A stretch of DNA of 64,000 nt from JAJEFO01 sp009843725 (GCA_965243215.1 CBDEUJ010000002.1:1-64000), one strand, 5' to 3'. Shown: positions 45,480 to 54,461, counted from the first letter of the stretch. The notes: generated by a model from the letters alone, not told the origin. Made by a program: numbers and translations.

Positions 45480-46436
45480 ATGCGCGATCACGGGGGCAAT
45501 CTCGACACGGCCATGGCCAGGTGGGGCGGCGGGCCCGAGGAATGGATCGACCTCTCGACCGGCATCAATTCGAGCCCCTATCCGTTGCCCGAGTTCGATG
45601 ATCGTGCCTGGACCGACCTGCCGATGCGCTCCGACACGGCATTGCTGCGTGAAACGGCCTGCATGGCCTATGGCTGCGTGGCAGGGGTGCTGCCCGTCGC
45701 CGGGGCACAGGCCGCAATCCAGATGATTCCCGTGTCCTGCAAGCCAGGATTGGTCCGGGTGCTCGGCCCGACCTACAATGAGCATGCAGCGAGCTTCGCG
45801 CGGAGCGGATGGACGGTCGAAACCGTTGAGCGTCCGACCGCACTCACGGGAGCGGACGCTGCCGTCGTGGTCAATCCGAACAATCCGGATGGGCGAATCC
45901 TGGCACCAGATCAGTTGCGGGCAATTGCTGCGCAGGTCGGGCTTCTCGTCGTGGACGAGAGCTTCGCTGATGCGCGCCCGGACATCTCCCTGGCACGGGA
46001 GATTCCGGACAACACGCTCGTGTTGCGGTCTTTCGGCAAGTTCTACGGGCTCGCCGGACTGCGCCTGGGATTTGTTCTCGGCAGTGCGGCCCGTCTGGCG
46101 GCCCTGGCCGAACTGGCAGGCCCTTGGCCGGTTTCGGGAATCGCGATTCGTGTCGGGCAGGCGGCGCTTGCGGATGGCGCATGGCGCAAGGCGACGGCAG
46201 CAAGGCTTGCAAGGGATGCGGGACGACTTGACGACCTTGCCAAGACGGGAGGTTGGGAGGTCGTCGGTGGCACCGAGCTGTTCCGGCTGTACCGGGTGCC
46301 CGATGCCGGGGACGCGCAGTTGCAACTCGCGTCGGAGCGGGTCTGGAGCAGGACATTCCCCTACTCGAAAGACTGGTTGCGCTTGGGAGTTCCCGGCCCG
46401 AATCACTGGCCGCGCGTAGAAACGGCGCTCCTGTGA
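45480..46436 (+). CDS. cobC: Threonine-phosphate decarboxylase-type PLP enzyme
   Basis: A 318-residue fold-type I PLP enzyme. HGGNLDTAMARWGG, IDLSTGINSSPYPLP, NPNNPDGR and the Schiff-base Lys in LRSFGKFYGLAGLRLGF match the alphaproteobacterial CobC family (CobD in Salmonella). It decarboxylates L-threonine O-3-phosphate to (R)-1-amino-2-propanol phosphate for CbiB. It lies 9 nt after cbiB and ends the operon that starts with the phosphatase gene. Confidence 0.93.
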   Translation: MRDHGGNLDTAMARWGGGPEEWIDLSTGINSSPYPLPEFDDRAWTDLPMRSDTALLRETACMAYGCVAGVLPVAGAQAAIQMIPVSCKPGLVRVLGPTYNEHAASFARSGWTVETVERPTALTGADAAVVVNPNNPDGRILAPDQLRAIAAQVGLLVVDESFADARPDISLAREIPDNTLVLRSFGKFYGLAGLRLGFVLGSAARLAALAELAGPWPVSGIAIRVGQAALADGAWRKATAARLARDAGRLDDLAKTGGWEVVGGTELFRLYRVPDAGDAQLQLASERVWSRTFPYSKDWLRLGVPGPNHWPRVETALL

Positions 46437-46722
46437 AGACTCTTGCCGAACTGCACGTTGGAAGCGCCTGTCGGTTGGCTGCAGGAAGGCCGTTCAGGTC
46501 GAGATGCGCTCCCACGTGCCGAGCGACTCCGTAGAGCGTGGCATCCACCCTTTCAACCTTTGCGCAGCCAATGGCGGATGCTGTCGCGCAGGCCGTGGGA
46601 AAGTCCGTTCGAGGACAAGTCTGGCAGCAACCGTATCTGCTCAACAAGGCAGGTTGAAGTTCACGTCCATGCCAGTCATCTCTCGCGCCCAATGCCAACA
46701 CGATTTCCGATGACGTGCGCAA
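46437..46722. other. Spacer between cobC and the antitoxin-like gene
   Basis: Apart from the cobQ-like relic, no gene is seen in this 286-nt stretch. A toxin partner for the downstream antitoxin-like gene is not encoded here. Confidence 0.5.
46470..46555 (-). pseudogene. Relic of a cobQ 3' end
   Basis: On the minus strand the translation ERVDATLYGVARHVGAHLDL then NGLPA closely parallels the true CobQ C-terminus VDGTLDELAQHMEAHLDLNG. The DNA similarity runs about 60 nt, with CCGTTCAG-TCGAGATGCGCT shared apart from single changes. The true copy ends at 47093, about 0.5 kb away, with the antitoxin-like gene between. It is probably the tail of a duplicated or former cobQ copy. Confidence 0.65.
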
Positions 46723-47073
46723 ATGCAGATCGAACAATTCGAAGAGGCCGGATGTATCGACCCCTGGAAGATCGCTGCCGTGCTTCGCGCCTCGGCTGAC
46801 GAGATCGCCATGACGGCTGGTCTCGGCAGGGACGCGCCCCAGCGCCGTGAACTGATTCAGCCGGTCAGGGCACAGCGTCGTTTGCGAGAGTTGATTGAGG
46901 TGCTCGACAAGGTGGAGCCACGCTTTGGCTCGGGACTCATGGCCTGTTCCTGGTTTCGATCACAGCCCTTGTCGGGCTTCGACGGGCGATCCGCGATGCA
47001 GCTTGCGCGCGCGGGCAGGTCGCAGCAGGTGCAGGCATACGTTGAAGCGGTGGATGCGGGCGTCTGCGTGTGA
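46723..47073 (+). CDS. Xre/MbcA/ParS-type antitoxin toxin-binding domain protein (orphan)
   Basis: A 116-residue protein. The C-terminal half LREL..VLDKVEPRFGSGLMA, WFRSQPLSGFDGRSAMQLA and AYVEAVDAGV matches the antitoxin Xre/MbcA/ParS toxin-binding domain (formerly DUF2384), and the N-terminal helices could bind DNA. Such proteins normally sit beside RES, COG5654 or similar toxins. No toxin is seen on either side, so it may be a solitary antitoxin or a retained remnant of a TA pair. The start has no clear ribosome site. It lies inside a cobalamin gene cluster and points into the convergent cobQ. Confidence 0.75.
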   Translation: MQIEQFEEAGCIDPWKIAAVLRASADEIAMTAGLGRDAPQRRELIQPVRAQRRLRELIEVLDKVEPRFGSGLMACSWFRSQPLSGFDGRSAMQLARAGRSQQVQAYVEAVDAGVCV

Positions 47074-47092
47074 AGCCACTCGCTGCGGTGCG

Positions 47093-48538
47093 CTATCTGG
47101 CGAGCGCGAGCAGCCCGTTCAGATCGAGATGCGCTTCCATGTGCTGGGCCAGTTCGTCGAGCGTGCCGTCCACCGTGGCCGCATAGGAAAGGCCGGATGA
47201 CTCCTGCCCGAGACTCCCCAGAAAGGCGGCGCGGAATCCGTCGTCGCGAAACATGCCGTGAAAGTAGCTTCCCGAGACTTTCCCGTCCGGGCTGGTGGCA
47301 CCGTCCGGGCCGCTTGCCGTGACGGCGAACGGGCGGGCGGTGTCGGGGCCGACGGTGCGGCCCTTGTGGATTTCATATCCCTGAAAGGGCGCGTTCGTCG
47401 CTACATGCCGCGCGGACGTTTCGGCAAGGCGCTTTTGTGCTGTCATTTCGGTTTCGACATCCAGCAGCCCGAGACCTTGGGCTGAGCCTTGCGCGCCCTC
47501 GATCCCGTCTGGGTCGTTGATGGTCCGGCCCAGCATCTGGTAGCCGCCGCAGATCCCTAGGATCTGGCCTCCTCGCCGTGCATGCGCCTGGAGATCGATG
47601 TCCCAGCCCTGTTCCCTCAGGAACGCGAGGTCGCCGCGCGTTGACTTGCTTCCAGGCAGGATCACGAGATCGGCGTCGCCAGGGATGGCCTGGCCCGCAC
47701 CGAGCATTGTGAGCCGTACCGATGCCTCCTGCGCAAGCGGGTCCAGGTCGTCGAAATTCGCGATTCGGTCAAATCGCAAGCAGACGACGTGGAATTCGCC
47801 TGCTTCGGCATCACTGATGTCGAGCGCATCCTCGGCGGGCAGTTTCCAGGCGTTCTGGAACCAGGGCAGGATGCCGAAGCCTGTCCAGCCGGTCTGGTCT
47901 GCGGCAATCCTGTAGCCTTCCGTGAACAGGGCCGGATCGCCCCGGAACTTGTTGATCAGGAAGCCCTTGACTCGCTTTGCGTCATCGGGATCAAGGATGG
48001 CTCGTGTGCCAACAAGCTGAGCGATCACCCCGCCACGGTCGATGTCGCCGACGAGAACGACCGGAACATCAGCTGATTGCGCGAACCCCATGTTGGCAAT
48101 GTCCCCTTCGCGCAGGTTCACCTCTGCTGGAGATCCTGCTCCCTCGACCAGGACAAGATCATGCGCCGAGCGGAGCCTCTGGTAGCTTTCGAGAACGGGG
48201 ATCAGAAGATCCGCCTTCAGCTTTCCGTATTCCCGTGCCTTGACGGTCGCATGCCGCCTGCCCTGGACGACGACCTGGGTGCCGGTTTCGGATTCCGGCT
48301 TCAGCAGGACGGGATTCATGTCGGTGTGAGGCTGCAGACCGGCCGCGAGGGCTTGAAGTGCCTGGGCACGGCCGATCTCGCCGGCGTCAGAGGTGACGGC
48401 GGCATTGTTCGACATGTTCTGCGGCTTGAAGGGGGCGACGGAGATGCCCCGGTTCCGGGCGGCGCGTGCGAGGCCTGCGACGAGGATGGACTTGCCGACA
48501 TTGGAGCCGGTGCCCTGCAGCATGAGAGCCGCGGTCAT
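47093..48538 (-). CDS. cobQ: Cobyric acid synthase (glutamine-hydrolysing)
   Basis: Amidates four carboxyl groups of adenosylcobyrinic acid a,c-diamide. The N-terminal DTB-synthetase-like domain has MLQGTGSNVGKS and FKPQNMSNNA; LVEGAGSPAEVNLRE is also typical. The C-terminal glutamine amidotransferase domain has the nucleophile Cys in ILGICGGYQMLGR and the catalytic His in GSYFHGMF. At 481 residues the length is normal. The start is taken at 48538 (MTAALMLQG); an in-frame ATG at 48556 is an alternative. cobO lies upstream on the same strand, 124 nt away. Confidence 0.96.
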   Translation of the reverse strand: MTAALMLQGTGSNVGKSILVAGLARAARNRGISVAPFKPQNMSNNAAVTSDAGEIGRAQALQALAAGLQPHTDMNPVLLKPESETGTQVVVQGRRHATVKAREYGKLKADLLIPVLESYQRLRSAHDLVLVEGAGSPAEVNLREGDIANMGFAQSADVPVVLVGDIDRGGVIAQLVGTRAILDPDDAKRVKGFLINKFRGDPALFTEGYRIAADQTGWTGFGILPWFQNAWKLPAEDALDISDAEAGEFHVVCLRFDRIANFDDLDPLAQEASVRLTMLGAGQAIPGDADLVILPGSKSTRGDLAFLREQGWDIDLQAHARRGGQILGICGGYQMLGRTINDPDGIEGAQGSAQGLGLLDVETEMTAQKRLAETSARHVATNAPFQGYEIHKGRTVGPDTARPFAVTASGPDGATSPDGKVSGSYFHGMFRDDGFRAAFLGSLGQESSGLSYAATVDGTLDELAQHMEAHLDLNGLLALAR

Positions 48539-48662
48539 GTTCCGGCCGTCCGGCATGACGGTTTGCCGTGCATGGCTGCCGTCACGACCCGGCGCGGTGA
48601 TCCGGGACGTGGTGCACGAGCTGGTGTCGCGCTCGATCGCTGCGCCGTACAATGCCGCAAGG

Positions 48663-49271
48663 TTAGAACTCGATGCCCTTCTGGGCCTTGATGCCGTTCC
48701 GGAAGGGGTGCTTGACGAGCTCCATGCTGGTCACGAGATCGGCGCATTCGACGAGCTTGTCATGGGCGTTGCGGCCGGTCAGCACGACGTGAGTCATCTC
48801 CGGCTTCCCGGTGAGGAGGAATTCAACGACCTCGTCGATGTCGAGATACTCGTAACGGAGCGCGATGTTGATTTCGTCCAGGAGCACGAAGCGGACTTCA
48901 GGGTCGCGAATCAGGGCCTTGGCCCTTGTCCAGCCCGCCTGCGCCGCGGCGATGTCGCGTTCGCGATCCTGGGTTTCCCAGGTGAAGCCCTCTCCGCTGG
49001 TCACCCAGGTTACCTTGTCGGCAAAGTGGTCGGTGAAAAAGTCGCGTTCTCCCGTGCCCCAGGCACCCTTGATGAACTGGACCACGGCAGCAGGCATGCC
49101 GTGAGCAATGCAGCGGACGAGCATGCCAAACCCGGAGGATGACTTGCCCTTGCCCGGCCCTGTATGGACGATGACCAGGCCCTTTTCCCCGGTCTTTGTC
49201 TCCATCATCCGGTCACGCGCCGCCTTGATCTTCTTCATCTTGTCACGATGACGGGCTGCCTTGTCACTCAT
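48663..49271 (-). CDS. cobO: Cob(I)yrinic acid a,c-diamide adenosyltransferase
   Basis: A 202-residue corrinoid adenosyltransferase of the CobA/CobO type. The ATP-binding loop is VIVHTGPGKGKSSSGFGM, and FTWETQDRERDIAAAQAGW and VLLDEINIALRYEYL are family blocks. It places the 5'-deoxyadenosyl ligand on the cobalt before CobQ acts, so cobO-cobQ on one strand is a sensible order. A GGAGGAGGACG site precedes the ATG. A B12-box-like string lies 80 nt upstream. Confidence 0.96.
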   Translation of the reverse strand: MSDKAARHRDKMKKIKAARDRMMETKTGEKGLVIVHTGPGKGKSSSGFGMLVRCIAHGMPAAVVQFIKGAWGTGERDFFTDHFADKVTWVTSGEGFTWETQDRERDIAAAQAGWTRAKALIRDPEVRFVLLDEINIALRYEYLDIDEVVEFLLTGKPEMTHVVLTGRNAHDKLVECADLVTSMELVKHPFRNGIKAQKGIEF

Positions 49272-49351
49272 GGACGTCCTCCTCCCAGCTTTCCTGTCTC
49301 ATTGCCAGACCATTGGACCGGATTTCCCCTGTTGGACAGGTTTTTTGCAGG

Positions 49352-49370
49352 GGCAGGTCTTCGACCGGCG
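49352..49370 (-). promoter_or_regulatory. B12-box-like string upstream of cobO (possible cobalamin riboswitch remnant)
   Basis: On the minus strand CGCCGGTCGAAGACCTGCC resembles the cobalamin riboswitch 3' box (consensus about AGYCAGGAGACCTGCC). It lies about 80 nt before cobO, a sensible place. The other conserved riboswitch blocks could not be found convincingly upstream, so this may be a degraded or chance match. Confidence 0.25.
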
Positions 49371-49898
49371 CAATCCAAGATTCATGGGAAGGTAGGTACA
49401 CTACCTGTAGTGGATGTCGAAGGTCGCATTGGTAGGAATTCCAGGTTGCCTAAGGCGTAATTCGCAGGAGAGCTTGAATCAGAATACCATATATTGACGT
49501 TGCCCTGCACCGTTCGCAGCGCTTTGCACAGCATGTGGTGCATTAATATGGAATTTAGGTCAGGCTCTGAGAGAATCACCAAGGACTTGCGTGGAAAGTT
49601 GTCCACAAGCCGTAGGACGTGGCATTCCGTGGAAGACTCCGTGGTTGCAGGGCGCTTTCCCACTGGACGATCATGGACACCGAGATGACTCGCAGCGTTG
49701 CGCGGTCTGGTAATCCGCAAGTTGTTGCATTGCTGACCAAGCCGGAACAGGTCGTCGGACGCTGACGCCGTGCCTTGCCTCGGAAATTCGCAAAGACAAC
49801 CATAAGGTCCAGACAGAGCCGGGACGTTGCATCGGGCACAGACGGGCCGCTTCCGCCTCTATGTCCTTCTCTGAACTGGGGGCCGTGTTCGTTCCTTC

Positions 49899-49979
49899 AT
49901 GCCCGTCTGCCGCGCTTGCATCCTCAAGCAAGGCAGCCAGTTCCTCGTCGAAACGGAACGAAACCGTCTTTCCAGGCAA
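49899..49979 (-). pseudogene. Possible broken ribbon-helix-helix antitoxin start
   Basis: MPGKTVSFRFDEELAALLED followed by ASAADG has the short strand plus helix pattern of RHH antitoxins. After about 27 residues the frame loses any family character. No intact toxin is recognised beside it. Weak call. Confidence 0.3.
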
Positions 49980-50282
49980 GTCGACGACCTCCTGTCGAGA
50001 CTATAGGCGCTTGGCCGCTTGGGACCAGACCGCTGCGAACCGGTTGCAGGGCCAGAAGGCGGTCCAGGAGCGGGGAACAAAGTTGATGACGTCACGATGC
50101 AATGGCATCGCGTTCGGGTGGAGACCGCCCCCTAGGCCCGTTGGACAGGCGGGCTTCATGAACCGGCGTCTTGCGCGGCGCAAAAGGCTAAATTTTGATC
50201 GACACAATTACTTAACTCGTGCACGGAAAAAGGCCCCAGGAAGTGACCTGAACGGAGTTGCTGCGATGGCAAGCGCCGCAGG

Positions 50283-51167
50283 TCAGGAAATCGAGGCCTC
50301 GTAAATTGACGTGATCGTCTTTGCCAATGCGGCGTTGAATTCGTCGTCTGACTGGGAATCGGACAGGCCTTCGGTCAAGGCGCGGCTGAAGCTCGCGATC
50401 ATTCCGGCATTTTCCGCAAGGCGTCGGTTGGCCTCCCCCCTGGAATAGCCGCCCGAAAGCGCGACCACGCGCATGCAGTTCGGGTGGGCAATGCAGGGCG
50501 TGTAGAAGTCGTTCTCGCTGGGCAGCGACAGCTTCAGCATGACCTCCTGGTCGAGCGCATCAAGACCCTTCATGATCTCGTCGCGCAGGATTCCCTCGGC
50601 GGCGGCCTTGTCCTTGATCGTGATGGTCACTTCCGGCTCGATGATCGGGACCAGCCCGTGGCCGAGAATCCGGCGACCGACCTCGAACTGCTGCGCTGCA
50701 ATGGCCGCGATCCCGTCGGGATTTGCCGCATTTATCACGGAGCGCATTTTCGTGCCGAAGATGCCCTTTGCTCCGGCACGCGAGAGAAGGCCGTTCAGGT
50801 CGCCCATGTCCTTCATGAGTTGTACGCCATCAACCTCGTTCTCAAGCCCTTGGTCGCACTTGAGAAAGGGCACCACGCGCTTCGTTTCCCAGAGGTAGGT
50901 GGCCGTGGGGGAGCCGTCAAATTCCCGGTCCATTGTCTGCTCGAACAGGATGGCGCCGATGACCTTGTCGCCCGAGAATGCCGGGGCGCGCACGATGCGC
51001 GACCGCATCTCGTGGATCAGGTCGAACATCTCGCCTTCGGAACCGTATCGGTCAGCCGCTATCCCGTAGAGCTGAAGCGCCTTGGGTGTCGACCCGCCGG
51101 ACTGGTCAAGCGCGGCAACAAAGCCCTTGCCGGTCCGCATCTGCTCGGACTGTGTCACTTCAGGCAT
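50283..51167 (-). CDS. Fructose-bisphosphate aldolase, class I
   Basis: A 294-residue Schiff-base aldolase of the short bacterial type, interconverting fructose 1,6-bisphosphate and triose phosphates. It has FVAALDQSGGSTPKAL at the N-terminus, GAILFEQTMDREFDG, VPIIEPEVTI, EVMLKLSLPSEND with the probable Schiff-base Lys, and VVALSGGYSRGEANR. A GGGGGATC site precedes the ATG. pgk lies directly upstream on the same strand (78 nt gap), so a small glycolytic operon is likely. Confidence 0.93.
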   Translation of the reverse strand: MPEVTQSEQMRTGKGFVAALDQSGGSTPKALQLYGIAADRYGSEGEMFDLIHEMRSRIVRAPAFSGDKVIGAILFEQTMDREFDGSPTATYLWETKRVVPFLKCDQGLENEVDGVQLMKDMGDLNGLLSRAGAKGIFGTKMRSVINAANPDGIAAIAAQQFEVGRRILGHGLVPIIEPEVTITIKDKAAAEGILRDEIMKGLDALDQEVMLKLSLPSENDFYTPCIAHPNCMRVVALSGGYSRGEANRRLAENAGMIASFSRALTEGLSDSQSDDEFNAALAKTITSIYEASIS

Positions 51168-51245
51168 CGGATCCCCCGTTCTAATGGCATTGCGCCCCTC
51201 TTAGGGCCGTCTTCCGGCGAGTCAATGGCGTGCAAGCGATCCGCT

Positions 51246-52439
51246 TCAACCTTGCTCGAGGGCGGCCACGCCCGGCAGCGTCTTGCCTTCCATCCATTCG
51301 AGGAACGCGCCGCCTGCTGTCGAGACGTAGGAAAAGTCGCCCATGACCCCGGCCTTGTTCAATGCCGCCACGGTGTCGCCGCCACCAGCCACCGAACTCA
51401 GCCTGCCTGATCGTGTCAAATCGGCGACCTTGCGGGCGGCGGCGACCGTGGCCGTTCCAAACGGGTCAGTCTCAAAGGCGCCAAGCGGGCCGTTCCAGAT
51501 GACGGTCCTTGCAGATGCGATTGCATCGATGATCTGCGCAACGGTTCGAGGTCCCACGTCAAGGATCATGAATTCGGGCGGACAGGAGTCTGCAGCGACG
51601 GTGACCGCCTCGACACCGGCCGCAAGCTCCGTTGCGCAGACGACATCCGTCGGCAGGACGAACTCGCAGGCGACCTCCTCGGCCCTGGCCAGGATTTCAC
51701 GGGCGGTGCCGGCCATCTCGCGCTCCGCCAGCGACCTGCCGACATCGATGCCCTGTGCCACCAGAAAAGTGTTGGCCATGCCGCCCCCGATCACGATCGT
51801 GTTCACCTTGCGGACGAGGTTCTCGAGCAATTCGAGCTTCGTCGAGACCTTCGCGCCCCCAACGACGGCAACGAGCGGCCGGCCCGGGTCGGTCAGTGTG
51901 GATTCCAGCGCCTTGAGCTCCGCTTCCATCAAGCGTCCGGCGGCGGATGGCAGGAGCCGAGCCAGGCCCTCCGTCGAGGCGTGGGCCCTGTGGGCGGCCG
52001 AGAACGCGTCGTTGACGAAGACGTCGCCAGGCTCGGCAAGCGCGGCCGCGAACTGCGGGTCGTTGGCTTCCTCTCCCGCGTGAAACCGCGTGTTCTCCAG
52101 CATGAGAACCTCGCCGCTGCTCAGTCGTGCGACTGCGGATTCCGCGAGACCGGCAACGCAGTCTTCCGCGAATGTCACCGGCAAGCCAAGCACCCGTGCG
52201 ACGCAATCCCGAATCTGGCCGAGAGACATTTCGGGCACGCGCTGGCCCTTTGGCCGGGCAAAGTGGGCCAGAAGGACGGGCCTGCCGCCCATGGCGAGAA
52301 TGTCGTGCACCGTCGGAGCGATGCGTTCGACCCGGGTCGCATCGGTCACCGATCCGTTCTCGACGGGAACGTTCAAGTCCACGCGAGTCAGAACGATCTT
52401 GCCGGCAAGGTCCATGTCGTCCAGCGTCTTCCAAGACAT
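51246..52439 (-). CDS. pgk: Phosphoglycerate kinase
   Basis: A 397-residue two-domain glycolytic kinase (1,3-bisphosphoglycerate plus ADP to 3-phosphoglycerate plus ATP). Diagnostic blocks: LTRVDLNVPVENG, LLAHFARPKGQ, MLENTRFHAGEE, AVVGGAKVSTKLELLENL, GGGMANTFL, IWNGPLGAFE and SVAGGGDTVAAL. It starts MSWKTLDDMDL with GGAGAC upstream. The length is normal. Confidence 0.98.
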   Translation of the reverse strand: MSWKTLDDMDLAGKIVLTRVDLNVPVENGSVTDATRVERIAPTVHDILAMGGRPVLLAHFARPKGQRVPEMSLGQIRDCVARVLGLPVTFAEDCVAGLAESAVARLSSGEVLMLENTRFHAGEEANDPQFAAALAEPGDVFVNDAFSAAHRAHASTEGLARLLPSAAGRLMEAELKALESTLTDPGRPLVAVVGGAKVSTKLELLENLVRKVNTIVIGGGMANTFLVAQGIDVGRSLAEREMAGTAREILARAEEVACEFVLPTDVVCATELAAGVEAVTVAADSCPPEFMILDVGPRTVAQIIDAIASARTVIWNGPLGAFETDPFGTATVAAARKVADLTRSGRLSSVAGGGDTVAALNKAGVMGDFSYVSTAGGAFLEWMEGKTLPGVAALEQG

Positions 52440-52930
52440 GCCGTGTCTCCGGAATGCATTTTGCCACCCTCAGTAACTGCGCGTTTGCCGACGTCAACCG
52501 GACCCGCTGTCGCAATCGAGAATTCCCAGTCGCAGTGCAATCGGGTTTGCAACGGTCCACCCACGCTTTTGCAAGCCCGCGCAAGTGCCTGTCGAAAGGC
52601 AGCAACCAGAAGCGGGAACCAGACAGGAGAGCCAAGGACACCGGACAGGCTCTCCCGGCGGAGTGGAAGGCCACAAGACACGTCACGCCGCCCGGTGCGG
52701 GCTCAACGCAGTGCCGATGATCACGATCTCCCCCGTGCCTAGAGACGGCCGGACTTGGCCTTTGCGTTCCCGCCCGCTTCATTGATCGTGCATTTCACCG
52801 AGTCCGGCAAATCGGCCTTCAACGACAAATGGGCTCCTGAATCGCTCAAGCTGCGTCGCAAAACGAAAAGACTTGTCGGATTCCGTTCGGCTACGGGCGA
52901 GTTCAAGCGCATCCACGGGAACTGTTTGCG
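52440..52930. other. Divergent intergenic region between pgk and the EamA gene
   Basis: About 490 nt. It must hold the pgk promoter (leftward) and the EamA-gene promoter (rightward). No gene is recognised, and no clear motif was found by eye. Confidence 0.5.
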
Positions 52931-53887
52931 ATGTCCGACCGGTCAAGGGAAATCAGCATCTCCTGCGCGATCCTCGCGTCCGTTGCCTTCTCGCTCAACG
53001 ACGCCTCGGTAAAGTGGCTTAGCGGTGACTATCCATTGCATCAGTTGATCCTGATGCGGTCGGTTGTTGCGCTGTTGCTCACGCTTTCGATCGTGGTGCC
53101 GCTGGAAGGAGGCTGGTCAAGGCTTCGGACGCGGCGGCCCGTGATGCACGTTCTCCGGGGGTGTTGCGTCGTGCTGGCCAACCTTGCCTTTTTCAGTGGA
53201 ATCGCGGTCATCCCGTTGGCCGAGGCAACGGCCGTGTTCTTCGTGGCGCCTCTCCTTGTCACCGGATTTTCGGCACTGTTTCTGAAAGAGCGGGTCGGCC
53301 TCAGGCGCTGGTCGGCGCTGGCGGTCGGATTCATCGGGGTTCTGGTGATCGTGCAGCCCGGTGCCGTGGAGTTCCGCTGGGCCATGCTGCTGCCGATTTT
53401 GGCCGCAGTTGGCTATGCCACGTTGCACACGATGACCCGAAACATGGGCCTGACGGAGCGCGCCTCGACCATGGCGCTGTACATCCAGTTGACCTTCATC
53501 GCTGTTTGCTCGGTCATGGGCCTGGTCTTTGGCAGCGGTCAGTTTGCGGGCACGGGAAACCCCGCAATCGACTTTCTGTTGCGGGAGTGGGCGTGGCCGC
53601 CAGCGGAGGACCTGGCCGTCATCATCGGTCTGGGCGTTTGCAGCGCCGCAGGCGGCTATCTGATCTCGCAGGCGTACCGGTTGGGCGAGGCGGGGCTGGT
53701 GGCGCCGTTCGAATACGGCACGCTGGTCCTGGCCGTTGTCTGGGGCTACGTCATCTGGAACGAACTGCCGGGGACGTTGTCCGCGTTGGGAATTCTCCTC
53801 GTGCTCGGGTCGGGAATCTACGTTGCCATCCGTGAAACCAAATTCGGCGCCTTGCCGGGAGCAAAGCGGATTTCGGGGCGTCGATGA
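52931..53887 (+). CDS. EamA/DMT-family exporter
   Basis: A 318-residue inner-membrane protein with ten hydrophobic helices in two EamA repeats. The first half contains SVAFSLNDASVKWLSG and IAVIPLAEATAVFFVAPLLV, LKERVGLRRWSALAVGFIGV; the second ends with YRLGEAGLVAPFEYGTLVLA and a WNELP motif. Members export metabolites or amino acids; the cargo is unknown. Only a weak GGAA site precedes the ATG. Confidence 0.9.
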   Translation: MSDRSREISISCAILASVAFSLNDASVKWLSGDYPLHQLILMRSVVALLLTLSIVVPLEGGWSRLRTRRPVMHVLRGCCVVLANLAFFSGIAVIPLAEATAVFFVAPLLVTGFSALFLKERVGLRRWSALAVGFIGVLVIVQPGAVEFRWAMLLPILAAVGYATLHTMTRNMGLTERASTMALYIQLTFIAVCSVMGLVFGSGQFAGTGNPAIDFLLREWAWPPAEDLAVIIGLGVCSAAGGYLISQAYRLGEAGLVAPFEYGTLVLAVVWGYVIWNELPGTLSALGILLVLGSGIYVAIRETKFGALPGAKRISGRR

Positions 53888-54428
53888 CGGCCAATGTCTC
53901 CAGGCAGGTCAAGGCTGACCGTGAGTCCCGGTTGCAATTTGCGCGGCAGGCTGCGTCCGTTTCGATTTTATTGCGTGGCGTGTTTGGGCGATGTTCAAGC
54001 CTGCCATGCTCCGGCAATGCCTGTCACCAAGACTCGCGAACCCTGCATATGGCGGCTGTTCAGACCGGGTGGCCAGCACGCGGCTTCAAGTTCTTGCGTG
54101 TGGCGGCGTCGGAATCAGAAGCTGACAGACGTCGCGCCAGGTCGCGCCACCGATGCAACGGCCCTCCACCAAGGCAGGGTTCTTCCGATGTCTCGCTTGC
54201 TCGCTTCCTGTCCTTGCCTGGGATTGCTGTCCTTCAACAGCGACGCGCACTTGATTTAGTCCGCAGTGAACTCGATCGGCAACTGGTGCGTGGAAAGTAT
54301 CTCTACAGTTTTCGCGGCACGGGAGAGCCCGCGACCGCAAATGTCACACTTGCGGTTCATCTTCGGCGCAGATTCGGTTTGGAACTGCCTGAATTTGGCA
54401 CGGACGATTCGCCGGAAAGCTATTCTTA
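53888..54428. other. Intergenic DNA before the IS91-type element, no gene supported
   Basis: A 181-codon open frame exists here but is Arg/Ser-rich with no recognisable domain, so it is not called. The stretch ends at the palindrome at 54429. Confidence 0.5.
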
Positions 54429-54461
54429 AGGTTAGTGACGCTCTGGGAGTGTCACTAACCT
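54429..54461. repeat. 33-nt near-perfect palindrome (15-bp stem, 3-nt loop)
   Basis: AGGTTAGTGACGCTC, loop TGG, then GAGTGTCACTAACCT. Fourteen Watson-Crick pairs plus one G-T pair (54440/54450). It has no T-tract. It ends 4 nt before a GAAC tetramer at 54466-54469, the known IS91 target sequence. It could be a chromosomal operator or hairpin that attracted the insertion, or part of a mobile element end. Confidence 0.85.

Larger units (their letters stand above)
49272..50282. other. About 1 kb of accessory DNA without an intact gene
   Basis: Between cobO and the aldolase gene, part of this stretch (about 49,380-49,640) is visibly AT-richer than the neighbourhood. A minus-strand fragment at 49979 downward reads MPGKTVSFRFDEELAALLED, which looks like the N-terminus of a ribbon-helix-helix antitoxin, and then runs into unrelated sequence. 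No complete gene is supported. Confidence 0.45.

Noticed and set aside
40824..49271. Complete de novo B12 pathway
   Set aside because: Only late steps plus cobO and cobQ are present; no corrin-ring methyltransferase genes occur in this window.
53884..54429. 181-codon plus-strand frame
   Set aside because: No domain, Arg/Ser-rich, no convincing start; treated as non-coding.
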